33,218 nucleotides of DNA from Rhodospirillales bacterium (GTDB taxonomy: Bacteria > Pseudomonadota > Alphaproteobacteria > Rhodospirillales > Defluviicoccaceae). The position numbers were made by a program, and so were the translations under genes. The notes under the pieces are model-generated. The model had not been told where the DNA came from. It did not search any database and saw nothing but the letters and a program-made list of their open reading frames with translations. Shown here one piece after another: positions 23,331 through 31,853 of this stretch. Positions within the stretch are counted from its first letter, which is position 1. Each line of letters opens with the position of its first letter. The stretch lies in assembly GCA_025458035.1 (NCBI GenBank), contig JALOTH010000011.1:1-33218 (forward strand). The letters run 5' to 3'.

Positions 23331-24489
23331 GAACGACGTGGCCGAGTGCCGCCATCAGCCGGCCGAACAGCCCCAGCCTGTCGACGGACGCATCCGCCAC
23401 AAGCGGAAACTCGATCGGCTCCGTACCCGGCGCGGTCACTTGCAGCGTTCCCACCGTTTGCCCCTTGGCGATCGGCGCCTCGATCGGCCCATCATAGGCG
23501 ACGGTGACCTTCATGTTGGGACGGGCTTTTCGCGCCAGCGTCGCGACGGCGCCGCCAGCGACGACCAGCGGTACCGTCGCTTCCTCGCCCAGCCAGACCT
23601 CGGCGTTTGCCACCGGTTCGCCCGGCTTGAACAGCACGTAATTGTCGAACTCGCGAAACCCATAGTCAAGCAGGCGCTCGGTCTCGTCGGCGCGCGCCTT
23701 CATGCTGGGCAAGCCGTTGACGACGAGAATCAGACGCCGGTCTCCCTGCACCGCCGACGCCGTCAGGCCGTAGCCGGCGGCCTGCGTGTGCCCGGTCTTC
23801 AGCCCGTCGGCGCCGATGCCCTTGTACAGCAGCGGATTGCGGTTGCCCTGCTTGATGCCGTTGAAAACAAAATGCTTTTCCGAGAACATCGGATAATATT
23901 CGGGGAAGTCCTCGATGATCCGCTGCGATAATGTGGCCAGATCGCGCGCCGTCATGTACTCATCGGGGTCGGGCAGGCCGGTGGAATTGCGAAACACCGA
24001 GTTGGTCAACCCGATCTGCTTGCCGACCCTGGTCATTTCCTCGGCGAACGCGATCTCGCTGCCGGCGAGACCCTCGGCGATGACGATGCAGGCGTCGTTT
24101 CCAGACTGAATGATGATTCCCTTGAGCAGGTCGGAGACCTTCACCCGGTCTCCCAGCTTCAGGAACATCGTCGAACCGCCCGAGGCGGCGCCACCGACGC
24201 GCCAAGCATATTCGCTGACCGGCAACTCATCGTCCAGTTTCAGCGTACCGTCCCGCAGGCGCTTGAAGACGAGATACGTGGTCATGATTTTGCTCATCGA
24301 CGCCGGCGGCATCGCTTCATCGCCGGCTTTGTTGAACAAGACCACGTCGGTTGTCGCATCGACGAGGAAGGCATGTTTCGCCGCGGTTTCGATCGCCGAG
24401 GCCGGCGCCGCCGCAAGGATGGACACGCCGGCGATGACGCCGGCGGCAATGATGCGGCGGACCACCGCCGGCAGGAACGCTCCCGTCAT
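23314..24489 (-). CDS. D-alanyl-D-alanine carboxypeptidase (PBP5/DacF type)
   Basis: This 391-residue periplasmic penicillin-binding protein removes the terminal D-Ala from peptidoglycan stem peptides. A signal peptide (about residues 1-32, ending APASA) precedes the peptidase S11 domain, with all three active-site boxes intact: SMSK (Ser64, Lys67), SGN (129-131) and KTG (231-233). A C-terminal PBP5-like beta domain and an amphipathic or hydrophobic tail (LFGRLMAALGHVVRGIFG) suggest membrane attachment. The gene lies between rlpA (44-base gap) and tmk (17-base overlap), in the conserved wall-to-replication cluster. Symbols used for orthologues vary (dacA, dacC, dacF), so none is given. Confidence 0.95.
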   Translation of the reverse strand: MTGAFLPAVVRRIIAAGVIAGVSILAAAPASAIETAAKHAFLVDATTDVVLFNKAGDEAMPPASMSKIMTTYLVFKRLRDGTLKLDDELPVSEYAWRVGGAASGGSTMFLKLGDRVKVSDLLKGIIIQSGNDACIVIAEGLAGSEIAFAEEMTRVGKQIGLTNSVFRNSTGLPDPDEYMTARDLATLSQRIIEDFPEYYPMFSEKHFVFNGIKQGNRNPLLYKGIGADGLKTGHTQAAGYGLTASAVQGDRRLILVVNGLPSMKARADETERLLDYGFREFDNYVLFKPGEPVANAEVWLGEEATVPLVVAGGAVATLARKARPNMKVTVAYDGPIEAPIAKGQTVGTLQVTAPGTEPIEFPLVADASVDRLGLFGRLMAALGHVVRGIFG

Positions 24490-24533
24490 CGTGTCAAAAC
24501 CTCCGTCAGCCGATTGGCGATACCAGGTAATCG

Positions 24534-25610
24534 CTATTCCAGGACGACGCGCGAGCCGACAAAACCGGCGCGCACCGCCGCCAGCAGCACCTTCTGCGCT
24601 TCGGCCTCGGAGTCGAGCGGACCGACCCGTACGCGCATCAACGGCCGCCCGTCCACCGATAGCGGCTTGACTTCCACGGGACCCAGCGGGTCCAGCTTGG
24701 CGCGCGCCTTGGCGATGTTCGCCGGATCAGCGAAGGCGCCGGCCTGCACGAAATGCAGGGGCGAGGCCGCGGCCGTCCGCGGCGCCGGCGTGCTGCCGCG
24801 CACGGCGGCGGGAAGCGCTGCCGGCGGCAATGGCTCCGCCAGGACCTCGTCAACCGGCTGCGCCGCCGCCGCCAGCCGGGGATCGGGCGGCAGGTCGTCG
24901 TTGGCACCGCTGCCGGACATAACCGGCGGCGGCTCGGCCCAGCCCATCTGCGGCGACGGATCCACCGGCGGCAGCACCGCGGCGGCCACAACCGGCGTCG
25001 GTTCTGCGGCAGGCGCGGCGGGAGGCGCGTAAACGGTCGACGGCATCGCCGCGGCACCGATGCTGGCAACCGGCACCCCGGTCAACGCTGCCGCCAGCTC
25101 CTGGCTTTCCTCAGCCTCGATCTGCACGCGAACACGCGCCGTGCCGGCACCGTAAAAGCCCAGCAGCTGCGCGCCTCGCCGCGAAACGTCGATGATGCGC
25201 TCGCCGACGAAGGGGCCACGATCGTTGATCCGCAGCTTGATGGTGCGGCCGTTTTCGAGGTTGGTCACCCGGACGATGCTCGGCATCGGCAGCGTCTTGT
25301 GTGCCGCCGTCATGTCGTTCATGTCGTAGACTTCGCCATTGGCGGTCTGTTCGCCGTGAAAGCCCGGCCCGTACCAGGACGCGATGCCGACTTCATCGTA
25401 GCCGTAATCGACGCGAGGATAATACCATATCCCTTTGATCTGATATGGTTTGCCAACCTTGTATCGGCCGCTGACGGCGCCGCCGCCGGCGGTTGGCGCG
25501 CTCGCCGCCGCCGTTGCTTCCGAACCACTGGAACCGGCACAGGCGGCAAGCGAGGCAATCGCCGCCAATGCGGCGAGAGCCGTCAACGCGCGGCCGGCGG
25601 CACCGATCAC
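24534..25610 (-). CDS. rlpA: septal ring lytic transglycosylase RlpA, SPOR-domain lipoprotein
   Basis: RlpA is an outer-membrane lipoprotein that cleaves naked glycan at division sites. The 358-residue product has a lipoprotein signal with lipobox LAAC at about residues 21-24. The double-psi beta-barrel domain (about 75-170) contains EVGIASWYGPGFHGEQTANG, MTAAHKTLPMPSIVRV and LRINDRGPFVGERIIDVS. The linker is long and rich in Pro and Ala. The C-terminal SPOR domain (about 285-358) has FVQAGAFADPANIAKA and LMRVRVGPLDSEAEA. The start is a GTG overlapping the mltB stop (GTGA), so the two wall-cleaving enzymes are translationally coupled. Confidence 0.95.
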   Translation of the reverse strand: MIGAAGRALTALAALAAIASLAACAGSSGSEATAAASAPTAGGGAVSGRYKVGKPYQIKGIWYYPRVDYGYDEVGIASWYGPGFHGEQTANGEVYDMNDMTAAHKTLPMPSIVRVTNLENGRTIKLRINDRGPFVGERIIDVSRRGAQLLGFYGAGTARVRVQIEAEESQELAAALTGVPVASIGAAAMPSTVYAPPAAPAAEPTPVVAAAVLPPVDPSPQMGWAEPPPVMSGSGANDDLPPDPRLAAAAQPVDEVLAEPLPPAALPAAVRGSTPAPRTAAASPLHFVQAGAFADPANIAKARAKLDPLGPVEVKPLSVDGRPLMRVRVGPLDSEAEAQKVLLAAVRAGFVGSRVVLE

Positions 25611-26818
25611 GGTGTCGCCACCAGGCGCAGCCGCTCGATCACGCCGAGCGTCGGATAGCCGTCGGCGGGCAGATCGTGCGTGCGCTGAAACGATTGCAGC
25701 GCGATGCGGGTCTTGGCGCCGAGAACGCCATCGGGCTGGCCAGCATCGAAGCCCAGCCGCGCCAGCAGAATTTGCACCTCCTGCAGGTCGGCGCGGGACA
25801 GGGTATCCTCGTAGAGCGGGCGGTTGGCGCGGAACGGTGGCTCACCCGCCAACCGATCGGCGAGATGGCCCACCGCGATGGCATAAAGAAGGGAGCGGTT
25901 CCAGGTCATGATAACGGAGAAATTGTCGTAGACGAGCAGCGCCGGGCCGCCGTCGACGCCCGCCGGCAGCAGCAGGGACGCGGAGAGGTCCGCCGTCGGC
26001 AAGTCGCTGCCATCGGCGCGGCGCACCCCCAGCGCCTGCCATTCGGCAAGCGGGCGGCGAAGGTCAGGCCCGCTCAGCGCGAGGTCGAAGCCGGGCGGCA
26101 GCGCAACCTCCCGGCCCCAGGTTTCATCGACACGCCAACCGGAGCGGGCCAGGTAGTTGGCAGCCGACGCCATCACGTCCGGCAAACTGCGCCACAGATC
26201 GCGCCGGCCATCGCCGTCGCCGTCGACTGCGGCATCGCGGTAGGTCATCGGCATGAACTGCATCTGGCCCATCGCCCCGGCCCACGATCCGCGCGCTCCG
26301 ATGGCGACGTCGCCGGCATCCATGATCGTCAGCAAGGCCAGCAACTGTTCGGTAAAAAACGCGCCGCGGCGGGGATCGTAGGCGAGCGTCGCCAGCGCTT
26401 GCGCGAGATCGTGCTCGCCGGTCTCGCCGCCGAAGTCGGTTTCCAAGCCCCACAACGCCACCAGGAAACGGGGCGGCACGCCGTAGCGCCGATGGATTTC
26501 GGCGAGGAGGGCATCGTGCCGTTCCAACATCTGGCGCCCACGCGCGACGCGCGCCGGGGTCACCCGCGCATCCAGGTATTGCCAGAAGGATTGCAGGAGT
26601 TCCGGCTGGCGGCGATCGAGGGCGATCACGCGCGGCGACGGCGTCACAGGACCCAGAACCGCCTCGATGGTCCGCTCACTGACGCCAGCGGCGCGGGCCT
26701 CCTGCCGGATGCCGTTCAGCCATGTCTGGAACCCTGTCGTGTCGGACATCGCCGGCACTGGCGCGGCCGCGGCGACGGCCGCCAGGCCGAGGATGATCGA
26801 AAGTCCACCACGCCGCAT
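25607..26818 (-). CDS. mltB: lytic murein transglycosylase, MltB type, with peptidoglycan-binding domain
   Basis: This 403-residue enzyme cleaves peptidoglycan glycan strands. A signal peptide (MRRGGLSIILGLAAVAAAAP, ending near PAMS) precedes an SLT_2/MltB catalytic domain. The catalytic Glu126 lies in LVALWGLETDFGG, with further hallmarks GSWAGAMGQMQFMPMTY, DLWRSLPDVMASAANYLA and LLVYDNFSVIMTWNRS. A C-terminal peptidoglycan-binding type 1 domain spans about 335-400 (LLARLGFDAGQPDGVLGAKT). An upstream in-frame extension to 26938 adds 40 residues that do not look like a signal sequence, so the ATG at 26818 is preferred. It is the first gene of the mltB-rlpA-dac-tmk-holB-metG-tatD-MBL series. 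Confidence 0.94.
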   Translation of the reverse strand: MRRGGLSIILGLAAVAAAAPVPAMSDTTGFQTWLNGIRQEARAAGVSERTIEAVLGPVTPSPRVIALDRRQPELLQSFWQYLDARVTPARVARGRQMLERHDALLAEIHRRYGVPPRFLVALWGLETDFGGETGEHDLAQALATLAYDPRRGAFFTEQLLALLTIMDAGDVAIGARGSWAGAMGQMQFMPMTYRDAAVDGDGDGRRDLWRSLPDVMASAANYLARSGWRVDETWGREVALPPGFDLALSGPDLRRPLAEWQALGVRRADGSDLPTADLSASLLLPAGVDGGPALLVYDNFSVIMTWNRSLLYAIAVGHLADRLAGEPPFRANRPLYEDTLSRADLQEVQILLARLGFDAGQPDGVLGAKTRIALQSFQRTHDLPADGYPTLGVIERLRLVATP

Positions 26819-27151
26819 CCGACCCCACTTCGCGCCCGTTGTCCTCAAGGATGACCGAACTTTGGCGAAGGCCGCGCTCGCTTGCAAGTCACTCCGGTCA
26901 ACGTTGAGGAAGCATAGCAAAAGACGGCTTTCAATCAATGCTGGCGCCCACGGGCGGGTATCTGGGACACCGCCACAGGCAGTTCATCAGCAATGGCCAT
27001 AGTAACCACCGCTGGCGGTTCACGGCAAAGCCGAAACAGGACGGCAGGCGATGGCTGCAACCAAGTCGAGCCATGATCCTTTCGCCGCCGTCCCATCAAC
27101 GGTGCCGCATAAGGACTTTCCGCGGGAATTCCGCCTGCCGCCACCGCCGGC
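26819..27151. other. 333-base intergenic region between fabZ and mltB
   Basis: Only short frames lacking ribosome-binding sites and recognisable motifs occur here on both strands. The left part holds the candidate mltB promoter. No hairpin with a T-run was found after fabZ. In most alphaproteobacteria lpxA, lpxI and lpxB would follow fabZ; I see no remnant of them in either strand's short translations. Confidence 0.6.
26911..26938 (-). promoter_or_regulatory. candidate sigma70-type promoter for the mltB cluster
   Basis: On the minus strand TTGATT (26933-26938) and TATGCT (26911-26916) are 16 bases apart, each matching consensus at 4 of 6 positions. Transcription would start near 26904, about 85 bases before the mltB ATG. 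It is the only reasonable promoter in the gap before this long gene series. Confidence 0.4.
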
Positions 27152-27616
27152 TCAGCTATCGCGAATCATCGCCGTGTAAACGGCTTCCGCGACGAGGGTG
27201 TCCTTGACCATGGCACGGCCCTTGAATTTCCAGACATTGCCGCGATGCCGCTCCTTGGCGACATGAACGTTCAGCGTATCACCCGGCACCACCGGCTTGC
27301 GGAAGCGCGCCTGCTCGACGGACATGAAGTAGACGAGGCTGCCTTCCCGCCCCTCCCCCAGCGTCGCCACCACCAGCACGGCCGCCGTCTGCGCCATCGC
27401 CTCGATCAGCAGCACGCCCGGCATCACCGGGTCGGAGGGAAAATGGCCGACGAAATGCGGTTCGTTGATGGTCACGTTCTTGATGCCCGTCGCCCGGACG
27501 TTGGGAACAACGTCGACAACGCGGTCGATCATGAGAAATGGGTAGCGGTGCGGAATCATCCGCTGGATGCGAAGGATATCGATTTCGTAGCCGGCGGCGG
27601 AGGCTTCCGTATCCAT
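27152..27616 (-). CDS. fabZ: 3-hydroxyacyl-[acyl-carrier-protein] dehydratase FabZ
   Basis: FabZ dehydrates beta-hydroxyacyl-ACP in fatty acid elongation. The 154-residue hot-dog-fold protein carries the signature IQRMIPHRYPFLMIDRVVD, then NEPHFVGHFPSDPVMPG with catalytic His58 and LLIEAMAQTAA with Glu72, and ends with VWKFKGRAMVKDTLVAEA. The frame could begin at a TTG at 27634, adding six residues, but the ATG at 27616 is more usual; the ribosome-binding site is weak for both. In most alphaproteobacteria fabZ lies inside lpxD-fabZ-lpxA-lpxI-lpxB. Here it has a 176-base gap upstream to skp and a 333-base gap downstream to mltB, with no lpx genes. Confidence 0.96.
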   Translation of the reverse strand: MDTEASAAGYEIDILRIQRMIPHRYPFLMIDRVVDVVPNVRATGIKNVTINEPHFVGHFPSDPVMPGVLLIEAMAQTAAVLVVATLGEGREGSLVYFMSVEQARFRKPVVPGDTLNVHVAKERHRGNVWKFKGRAMVKDTLVAEAVYTAMIRDS

Positions 27617-27792
27617 GGCCGTCCCATCCAACAATCGAGTTCACGCAGAGCGCCCGGCATCCGCCCATGGCCTGACAACCGCCCTCACCGGTACGCTGGG
27701 CTCTAACGCCTGTTTTCCAGAGGTTTGTGTGGATTGGCAAGACATACTTCGGATCGCCGCAGCGGGCGGCCGGGATGCGGACGGGACGTGCC

Positions 27793-28398
27793 CTAGCCGC
27801 CGGGCAGCGGCAGTTCGACCACCGGCAGCTCGCGATCGAGTCGCACCAGCACTTCGCCGGTGATGTCGAAGCTGTGGCCGACGAAAACCGTCTGATCCCG
27901 CCGGATGACCACGTCGAGCTGACGTTCCTGCGCCAGATCCTTGATGATGCGGTCGACCCGCTGGTTGACCTGCTGCCAGGCGTCGGCGCGCGCCTTCTCC
28001 AGTTCCTGCCGGCGCCTCAGGAAACGGCGCTGCGCCTCGGAAACATCGTTCTCCCATTGCCTTAACTCGACAGCGAAGGCGTCGGCGGCGAGCAACCCGC
28101 GCTTGCGATCGATCTCCTGCTGCGCCAGCTTGAGGGCTTCCTCCTCCTTTTCGATGGCGCTTTGGTAGGCGGCAACCTGGGTTTCCAGCTGGTCGTTGAT
28201 GGAGCGCACCGCCGCCGCCTGCCGGCGGATCGCGCCAAAATCGACGACGGCGAGGCGCAAGGCATTCGCATCCGGCTCGGCGGCGCTCGCCGGCGGCGCC
28301 GGGCTGGCGGCCACCGCCAGCGCCGAGGCGAACGCCAGCGCGATGAGCAAGGGCCACCGCGATCGCCGCCCCTTAGAACTGGGTGCCAAAGTTGACAC
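27793..28398 (-). CDS. skp: OmpH/Skp-family periplasmic chaperone
   Basis: Skp holds unfolded outer-membrane proteins in the periplasm and hands them to the Bam complex. The 201-residue product has a signal peptide (basic start, then LLIALAFASALAVAASPAPP, cleavage near PASA-AE). The OmpH core begins LRLAVVDFGAIRRQA, followed by a long charged coiled coil (about 65-145) and a beta segment DVVIRRDQTVFVGHSFDIT. The start is a GTG at 28398, which overlaps the bamA 3' end by 26 bases; no closer ATG gives a signal peptide. The stop TAG lies in a CTAG, a site type matching the repeat-element targets but unoccupied here. lpxD, the usual next gene, is missing. Confidence 0.92.
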   Translation of the reverse strand: MSTLAPSSKGRRSRWPLLIALAFASALAVAASPAPPASAAEPDANALRLAVVDFGAIRRQAAAVRSINDQLETQVAAYQSAIEKEEEALKLAQQEIDRKRGLLAADAFAVELRQWENDVSEAQRRFLRRRQELEKARADAWQQVNQRVDRIIKDLAQERQLDVVIRRDQTVFVGHSFDITGEVLVRLDRELPVVELPLPGG

Positions 28399-30676
28399 GG
28401 AACAGTTCCGTCTGATCGAAGTCTTCCTTGATCAAGGCGTAACCAATATCGACGCCCAGCGGTCCGAACGGGGAAAGCCAAGTCAGACCGGTTCCCACCG
28501 ACAGGCGGGGGTTCGAGGAGTCATCGACCAAGCCCCGCTGATTGGCCATTTTCCACGAACTGCCGACATCCGTAAACACCCGGCCGCTGATCTGGAACTC
28601 CTCCGGCAGACCGAGGGGAAACTTCAGCTGGGCGCTCGTCGCATAGAAAATCTCGCCGCCCAGCGCGTCGTTGGTGTCCTTATCGCGAGGACCGACGCCG
28701 TCGGTCTTGAAGCCGCGGATCTCGGCGCCGCCGATGTAAAACCGGTCGAGCAGCTTGACATCCTCGCCCAGACCGAAAATGCGGCCCACCTCGCCGGTCA
28801 GCGAGGCCACCCAGTTGTCGGCGATCGGGTAATAATAGCCACTGCTGACGCGCGGCCGCGCGTAGGCGACAGTGCCGCCAAGACCCGCAATATCCGTGGT
28901 CAGACGGGCGAAATATCCCTTGGTCGGATTGATCCGGCTGTCGCGCCGATCGTAGGTGAGGGTCTGACCGATCTCCGAGACCGTCTCCAGCCCCGTTGCC
29001 TCTTGCACGAAAATCGACGCGTCGTTGGGAACGTTGTAGATTTCCTGCTGCTTGATCGTATAGCTCCAGCTCTGACTTAAGGTTTCGGAAAACGGATAGC
29101 CGGCGTTGAGCTGCAAGCCGTACGCCCGGCTGTCGAAGGAGCTCTCGCTCTGCCGGTCGGTCTGTACGTAGAAGAGGTTGAAGCCGGCGCTGACCTCGCG
29201 ATCCATGAAATAGGGCTCGGTGAACACCAGGTTCGCCTGCTGCTGGCGCTGCCCCAACAGCAGCGCGACCCGCAGGTCCTGACCGCGGCCAAGCAGATTG
29301 CGCTCACGAATGCTGAAATCGCCGAGGAAGCCGGCGCCGGTGGAGAAGCCGGCACCGATCGATAGCGATCCGGTCGACTTTTCCGCAACCTGCACCTTGA
29401 CCACGGTGCGGTCCGGCGTGCTTCCGGCGGTTTCTTCGACGGTGACCTTCTCGAAAAAGTCGAGGTCCTGGATGCGCTGGCGCGACCGCCGCAGCTTCGC
29501 GGCGTTGAACGCGTCCCCCTCGGCGAGACGCATCTCGCGGCGGATGACGCGGTCGATGGTGCGCACGTTGCCGCTGATGTCGATGCGCTCGACGAACACT
29601 CGCGGCCCCTCGCTGACCACAAACACGATGTCGATGGCCCGTTGCTCGCGATTGCGCTCCAGCTTCGGGCGCACGTCGATGAAGGCAAAGCCCCGCTCGG
29701 CGACGGCGTCGGTCAGCGCATTGATCGACTTTTCGATCTGGTCGGCGCTGTACCAGTCGCCCGTCGAAAAGGTGAGCTCGTCATAGAGCGGCGCCGGCTC
29801 GAGCCCCCGCAGCGTGCTTTCGATGCTGATGGTTCCGACCTTGTAGCGCTCGCCTTCATTGACGACGAAGGTGACGATGAAGTTTTCACGATCGGGGGTC
29901 AGCTCGGCGACCGCCGACTCCACGCGAAAATCGGCGAATCCCGCGTTCAGATACAGCCGGCGCAGCAGCTCGCGGTCGAGCGCCAGCCGATCGGGGTCAT
30001 AGGTATCCTCGGTGGCGAGAAATGCCCACCAGCGGGTCTCGCGCGTGCGGACCTCTTCGCGCAGCCGCGAGTCGCTGAAGTGACGGTTGCCGACGAATTG
30101 AATGCGCTCGACGCCGGTAACCGGTCCCTCGTTGATCTCGAAGACGACGTCAACGCGGTTCTGCGGCAGCTCGATGATCTTTGGCTCCACCGCCGCGGCG
30201 AAACGGCCGCTGCGCCGGTACAGCTCCAGGATCCGGCGAACATCGCTCTGCACCGTCGCCCGGGTATAGATGCCGAGCGGCTTTAGGGTCACCTCGCTGG
30301 TCAACGCCTCGTCATCGATCTTGCTGTTGCCCTCAAAGGCGACGCGATTGATCGTCGGGTTCTCGACAACGGTGACGATGAGCGCGTTGCCCTCGCGGCG
30401 GATGGTGACGTTGGCGAAGCGGCCGGTGGCGAACAGGCTTTTCAGCGAGCGGTCGATCCGGCCCGGATCGAACGGGTCGCCCTCCTGGATCAGCAGATAG
30501 GCGCGAACGCTTTCCGGCGAACTGCGCTGCAGGCCTTCGATGACGATCGACTGAACCACATCGCCCGCCGCCGCTTCCTGCGCCAAAGCCGGTCGCCACG
30601 CCACCGCGGCCACCAACAGGACCACGGCCAGCATGAGCGCGCGTGACACCAGGAAACCGCGGACCATTCGACGCAC
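28373..30676 (-). CDS. bamA: outer-membrane protein assembly factor BamA
   Basis: BamA inserts beta-barrel proteins into the outer membrane. The 767-residue product has a signal peptide (about residues 1-33, ending PALAQ). Five POTRA domains run from about 36 to 425, starting IVIEGLQRSSPESVRAYLLI, with repeats such as VDVVFEINEGPVTGVERIQF and IDIVFVVSEGPRVFVERIDI. A 16-strand Omp85 barrel follows. The lid-loop region shows GFKTDGVGPRDKD (VRGF/Y-like motif as IRGF), and the last strand ends RVNFGTQF with the expected terminal Phe. The start is GTG at 30676, supported by AAGGGG six bases upstream; an ATG three codons in is the alternative. It lies 21 bases after rseP and overlaps skp. Confidence 0.96.
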   Translation of the reverse strand: MRRMVRGFLVSRALMLAVVLLVAAVAWRPALAQEAAAGDVVQSIVIEGLQRSSPESVRAYLLIQEGDPFDPGRIDRSLKSLFATGRFANVTIRREGNALIVTVVENPTINRVAFEGNSKIDDEALTSEVTLKPLGIYTRATVQSDVRRILELYRRSGRFAAAVEPKIIELPQNRVDVVFEINEGPVTGVERIQFVGNRHFSDSRLREEVRTRETRWWAFLATEDTYDPDRLALDRELLRRLYLNAGFADFRVESAVAELTPDRENFIVTFVVNEGERYKVGTISIESTLRGLEPAPLYDELTFSTGDWYSADQIEKSINALTDAVAERGFAFIDVRPKLERNREQRAIDIVFVVSEGPRVFVERIDISGNVRTIDRVIRREMRLAEGDAFNAAKLRRSRQRIQDLDFFEKVTVEETAGSTPDRTVVKVQVAEKSTGSLSIGAGFSTGAGFLGDFSIRERNLLGRGQDLRVALLLGQRQQQANLVFTEPYFMDREVSAGFNLFYVQTDRQSESSFDSRAYGLQLNAGYPFSETLSQSWSYTIKQQEIYNVPNDASIFVQEATGLETVSEIGQTLTYDRRDSRINPTKGYFARLTTDIAGLGGTVAYARPRVSSGYYYPIADNWVASLTGEVGRIFGLGEDVKLLDRFYIGGAEIRGFKTDGVGPRDKDTNDALGGEIFYATSAQLKFPLGLPEEFQISGRVFTDVGSSWKMANQRGLVDDSSNPRLSVGTGLTWLSPFGPLGVDIGYALIKEDFDQTELFRVNFGTQF

Positions 30677-30697
30677 GTCAATCCCCTTCAGCCGCCG

Positions 30698-31840
30698 TCA
30701 GCTGATCAGGGTTTTGACGAAATCGAACACCTTCAGGCTCATCAAGTCGTTCCACGTTGCAAGGATGATCAGCAGGAGCACAAAGACCAGTCCGAAACGG
30801 AACCCGTATTCCTGCAGCCGCCGATCGAGCGGCCGCCCGCGCACCGCTTCGGCAGCGTAGAACGCAAGATGTCCGCCATCAAGCATGGGGATCGGCAAAA
30901 GGTTGATCAGGCCGAGATTGATCGACAGTGCGGCCATGAAGACAACAAGGCTGATGATGCCGTCCTGTGCCATCTCTCCGGAGAGCTGGGCGATGCGCAG
31001 CGGCCCCCCGAGTTCCGATGCGGTGCGGCTGCCGGAGACGATCTCCCAAAGCGCGATGCCGATCTGCGCGGTGATCGAAATCACGCGTTCGCCCGCCATC
31101 GCGGTGGCGGTCAGCGGCCCCACCCGCTCGTAGCCCACCTGCGCGCCGTCGGGGCGGATGCCGAGCATCCCCACCGGCCGCGCCGCGCCGTCGGCACCAG
31201 CGGTCGCCTGCGGGGTGGCGGTCAGCTCGATAGTCTCCTCGCCGCGCCGCACCGCGAAGCGGGTCGGCTGATCGGCGCGCTCACTGACGATTCGCCGCAG
31301 GTCCTCGAACCACCTCACCGGCTCGCCGTCGATCGCCACCACCCGATCGCCGGGCGCAAAGCCGGCCCGCGCCGCGGCGCTGTCCGGCTGCACATAGCCG
31401 ACGCCGGCAAGCGGGGCGGGTACGCCGGCGGTGGCGAACAGGGCGGCGAACAGGACGACCGCAAACAGGAAATTGGCGAGGGGGCCAGCGGCGACGATCG
31501 CCGTCCGCTGGCGCAGTGACTTGTGATGGAACGAGACGGCGCGGTCCGCCTCGCTCATCTCCTCGCGGTCGGCTGCATCGCCAGCCTTGTCATCGAAGTC
31601 ATGCTCGCCGAACATCTTCACATAGCCGCCCAGCGGCACCGCGCTTACCTTCCAGCGGGTGCCGTGCTGGTCGTTCCAGCCGAACACCTCCGGCCCGAAA
31701 CCGATGGAAAAGGTTTCGATGCGCACCCGGCACAGCCGGGCAACCAGATAGTGGCCGAGTTCGTGCACAAACACGAGGACAGACAGAACGATGAGAAAGG
31801 GGATCACCCAATCCCAGATATACTCAAGAATACTCACCAT
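30698..31840 (-). CDS. rseP: RIP metalloprotease RseP (site-2 protease family)
   Basis: RseP is an intramembrane zinc protease that cleaves anti-sigma factors such as RseA and leftover signal peptides. The 380-residue protein has the first membrane helix carrying HELGH (26-30). One PDZ domain lies at about 115-200 (YVQPDSAAARAGFAPGDRVV). The second active-site segment is NLLPIPMLDGGH, with Asp321 as the third zinc ligand. Four membrane helices are apparent. It has the single visible PDZ usual in alphaproteobacteria. The frame extends 20 codons upstream to 31900, but MVSILEYIWDWVIPF at 31840 is the family-like start. It is 13 bases after dxr and 21 bases before bamA. Confidence 0.95.
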   Translation of the reverse strand: MVSILEYIWDWVIPFLIVLSVLVFVHELGHYLVARLCRVRIETFSIGFGPEVFGWNDQHGTRWKVSAVPLGGYVKMFGEHDFDDKAGDAADREEMSEADRAVSFHHKSLRQRTAIVAAGPLANFLFAVVLFAALFATAGVPAPLAGVGYVQPDSAAARAGFAPGDRVVAIDGEPVRWFEDLRRIVSERADQPTRFAVRRGEETIELTATPQATAGADGAARPVGMLGIRPDGAQVGYERVGPLTATAMAGERVISITAQIGIALWEIVSGSRTASELGGPLRIAQLSGEMAQDGIISLVVFMAALSINLGLINLLPIPMLDGGHLAFYAAEAVRGRPLDRRLQEYGFRFGLVFVLLLIILATWNDLMSLKVFDFVKTLIS

Positions 31841-31853
31841 GTTTGCTTGACAG

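Noticed and set aside
26935-27207. Short frames on both strands between fabZ and mltB as possible remnants of lpxA or a transposase
   Set aside because: Neither translation shows hexapeptide repeats, DDE motifs or any recognisable domain, and no ribosome-binding site precedes them.
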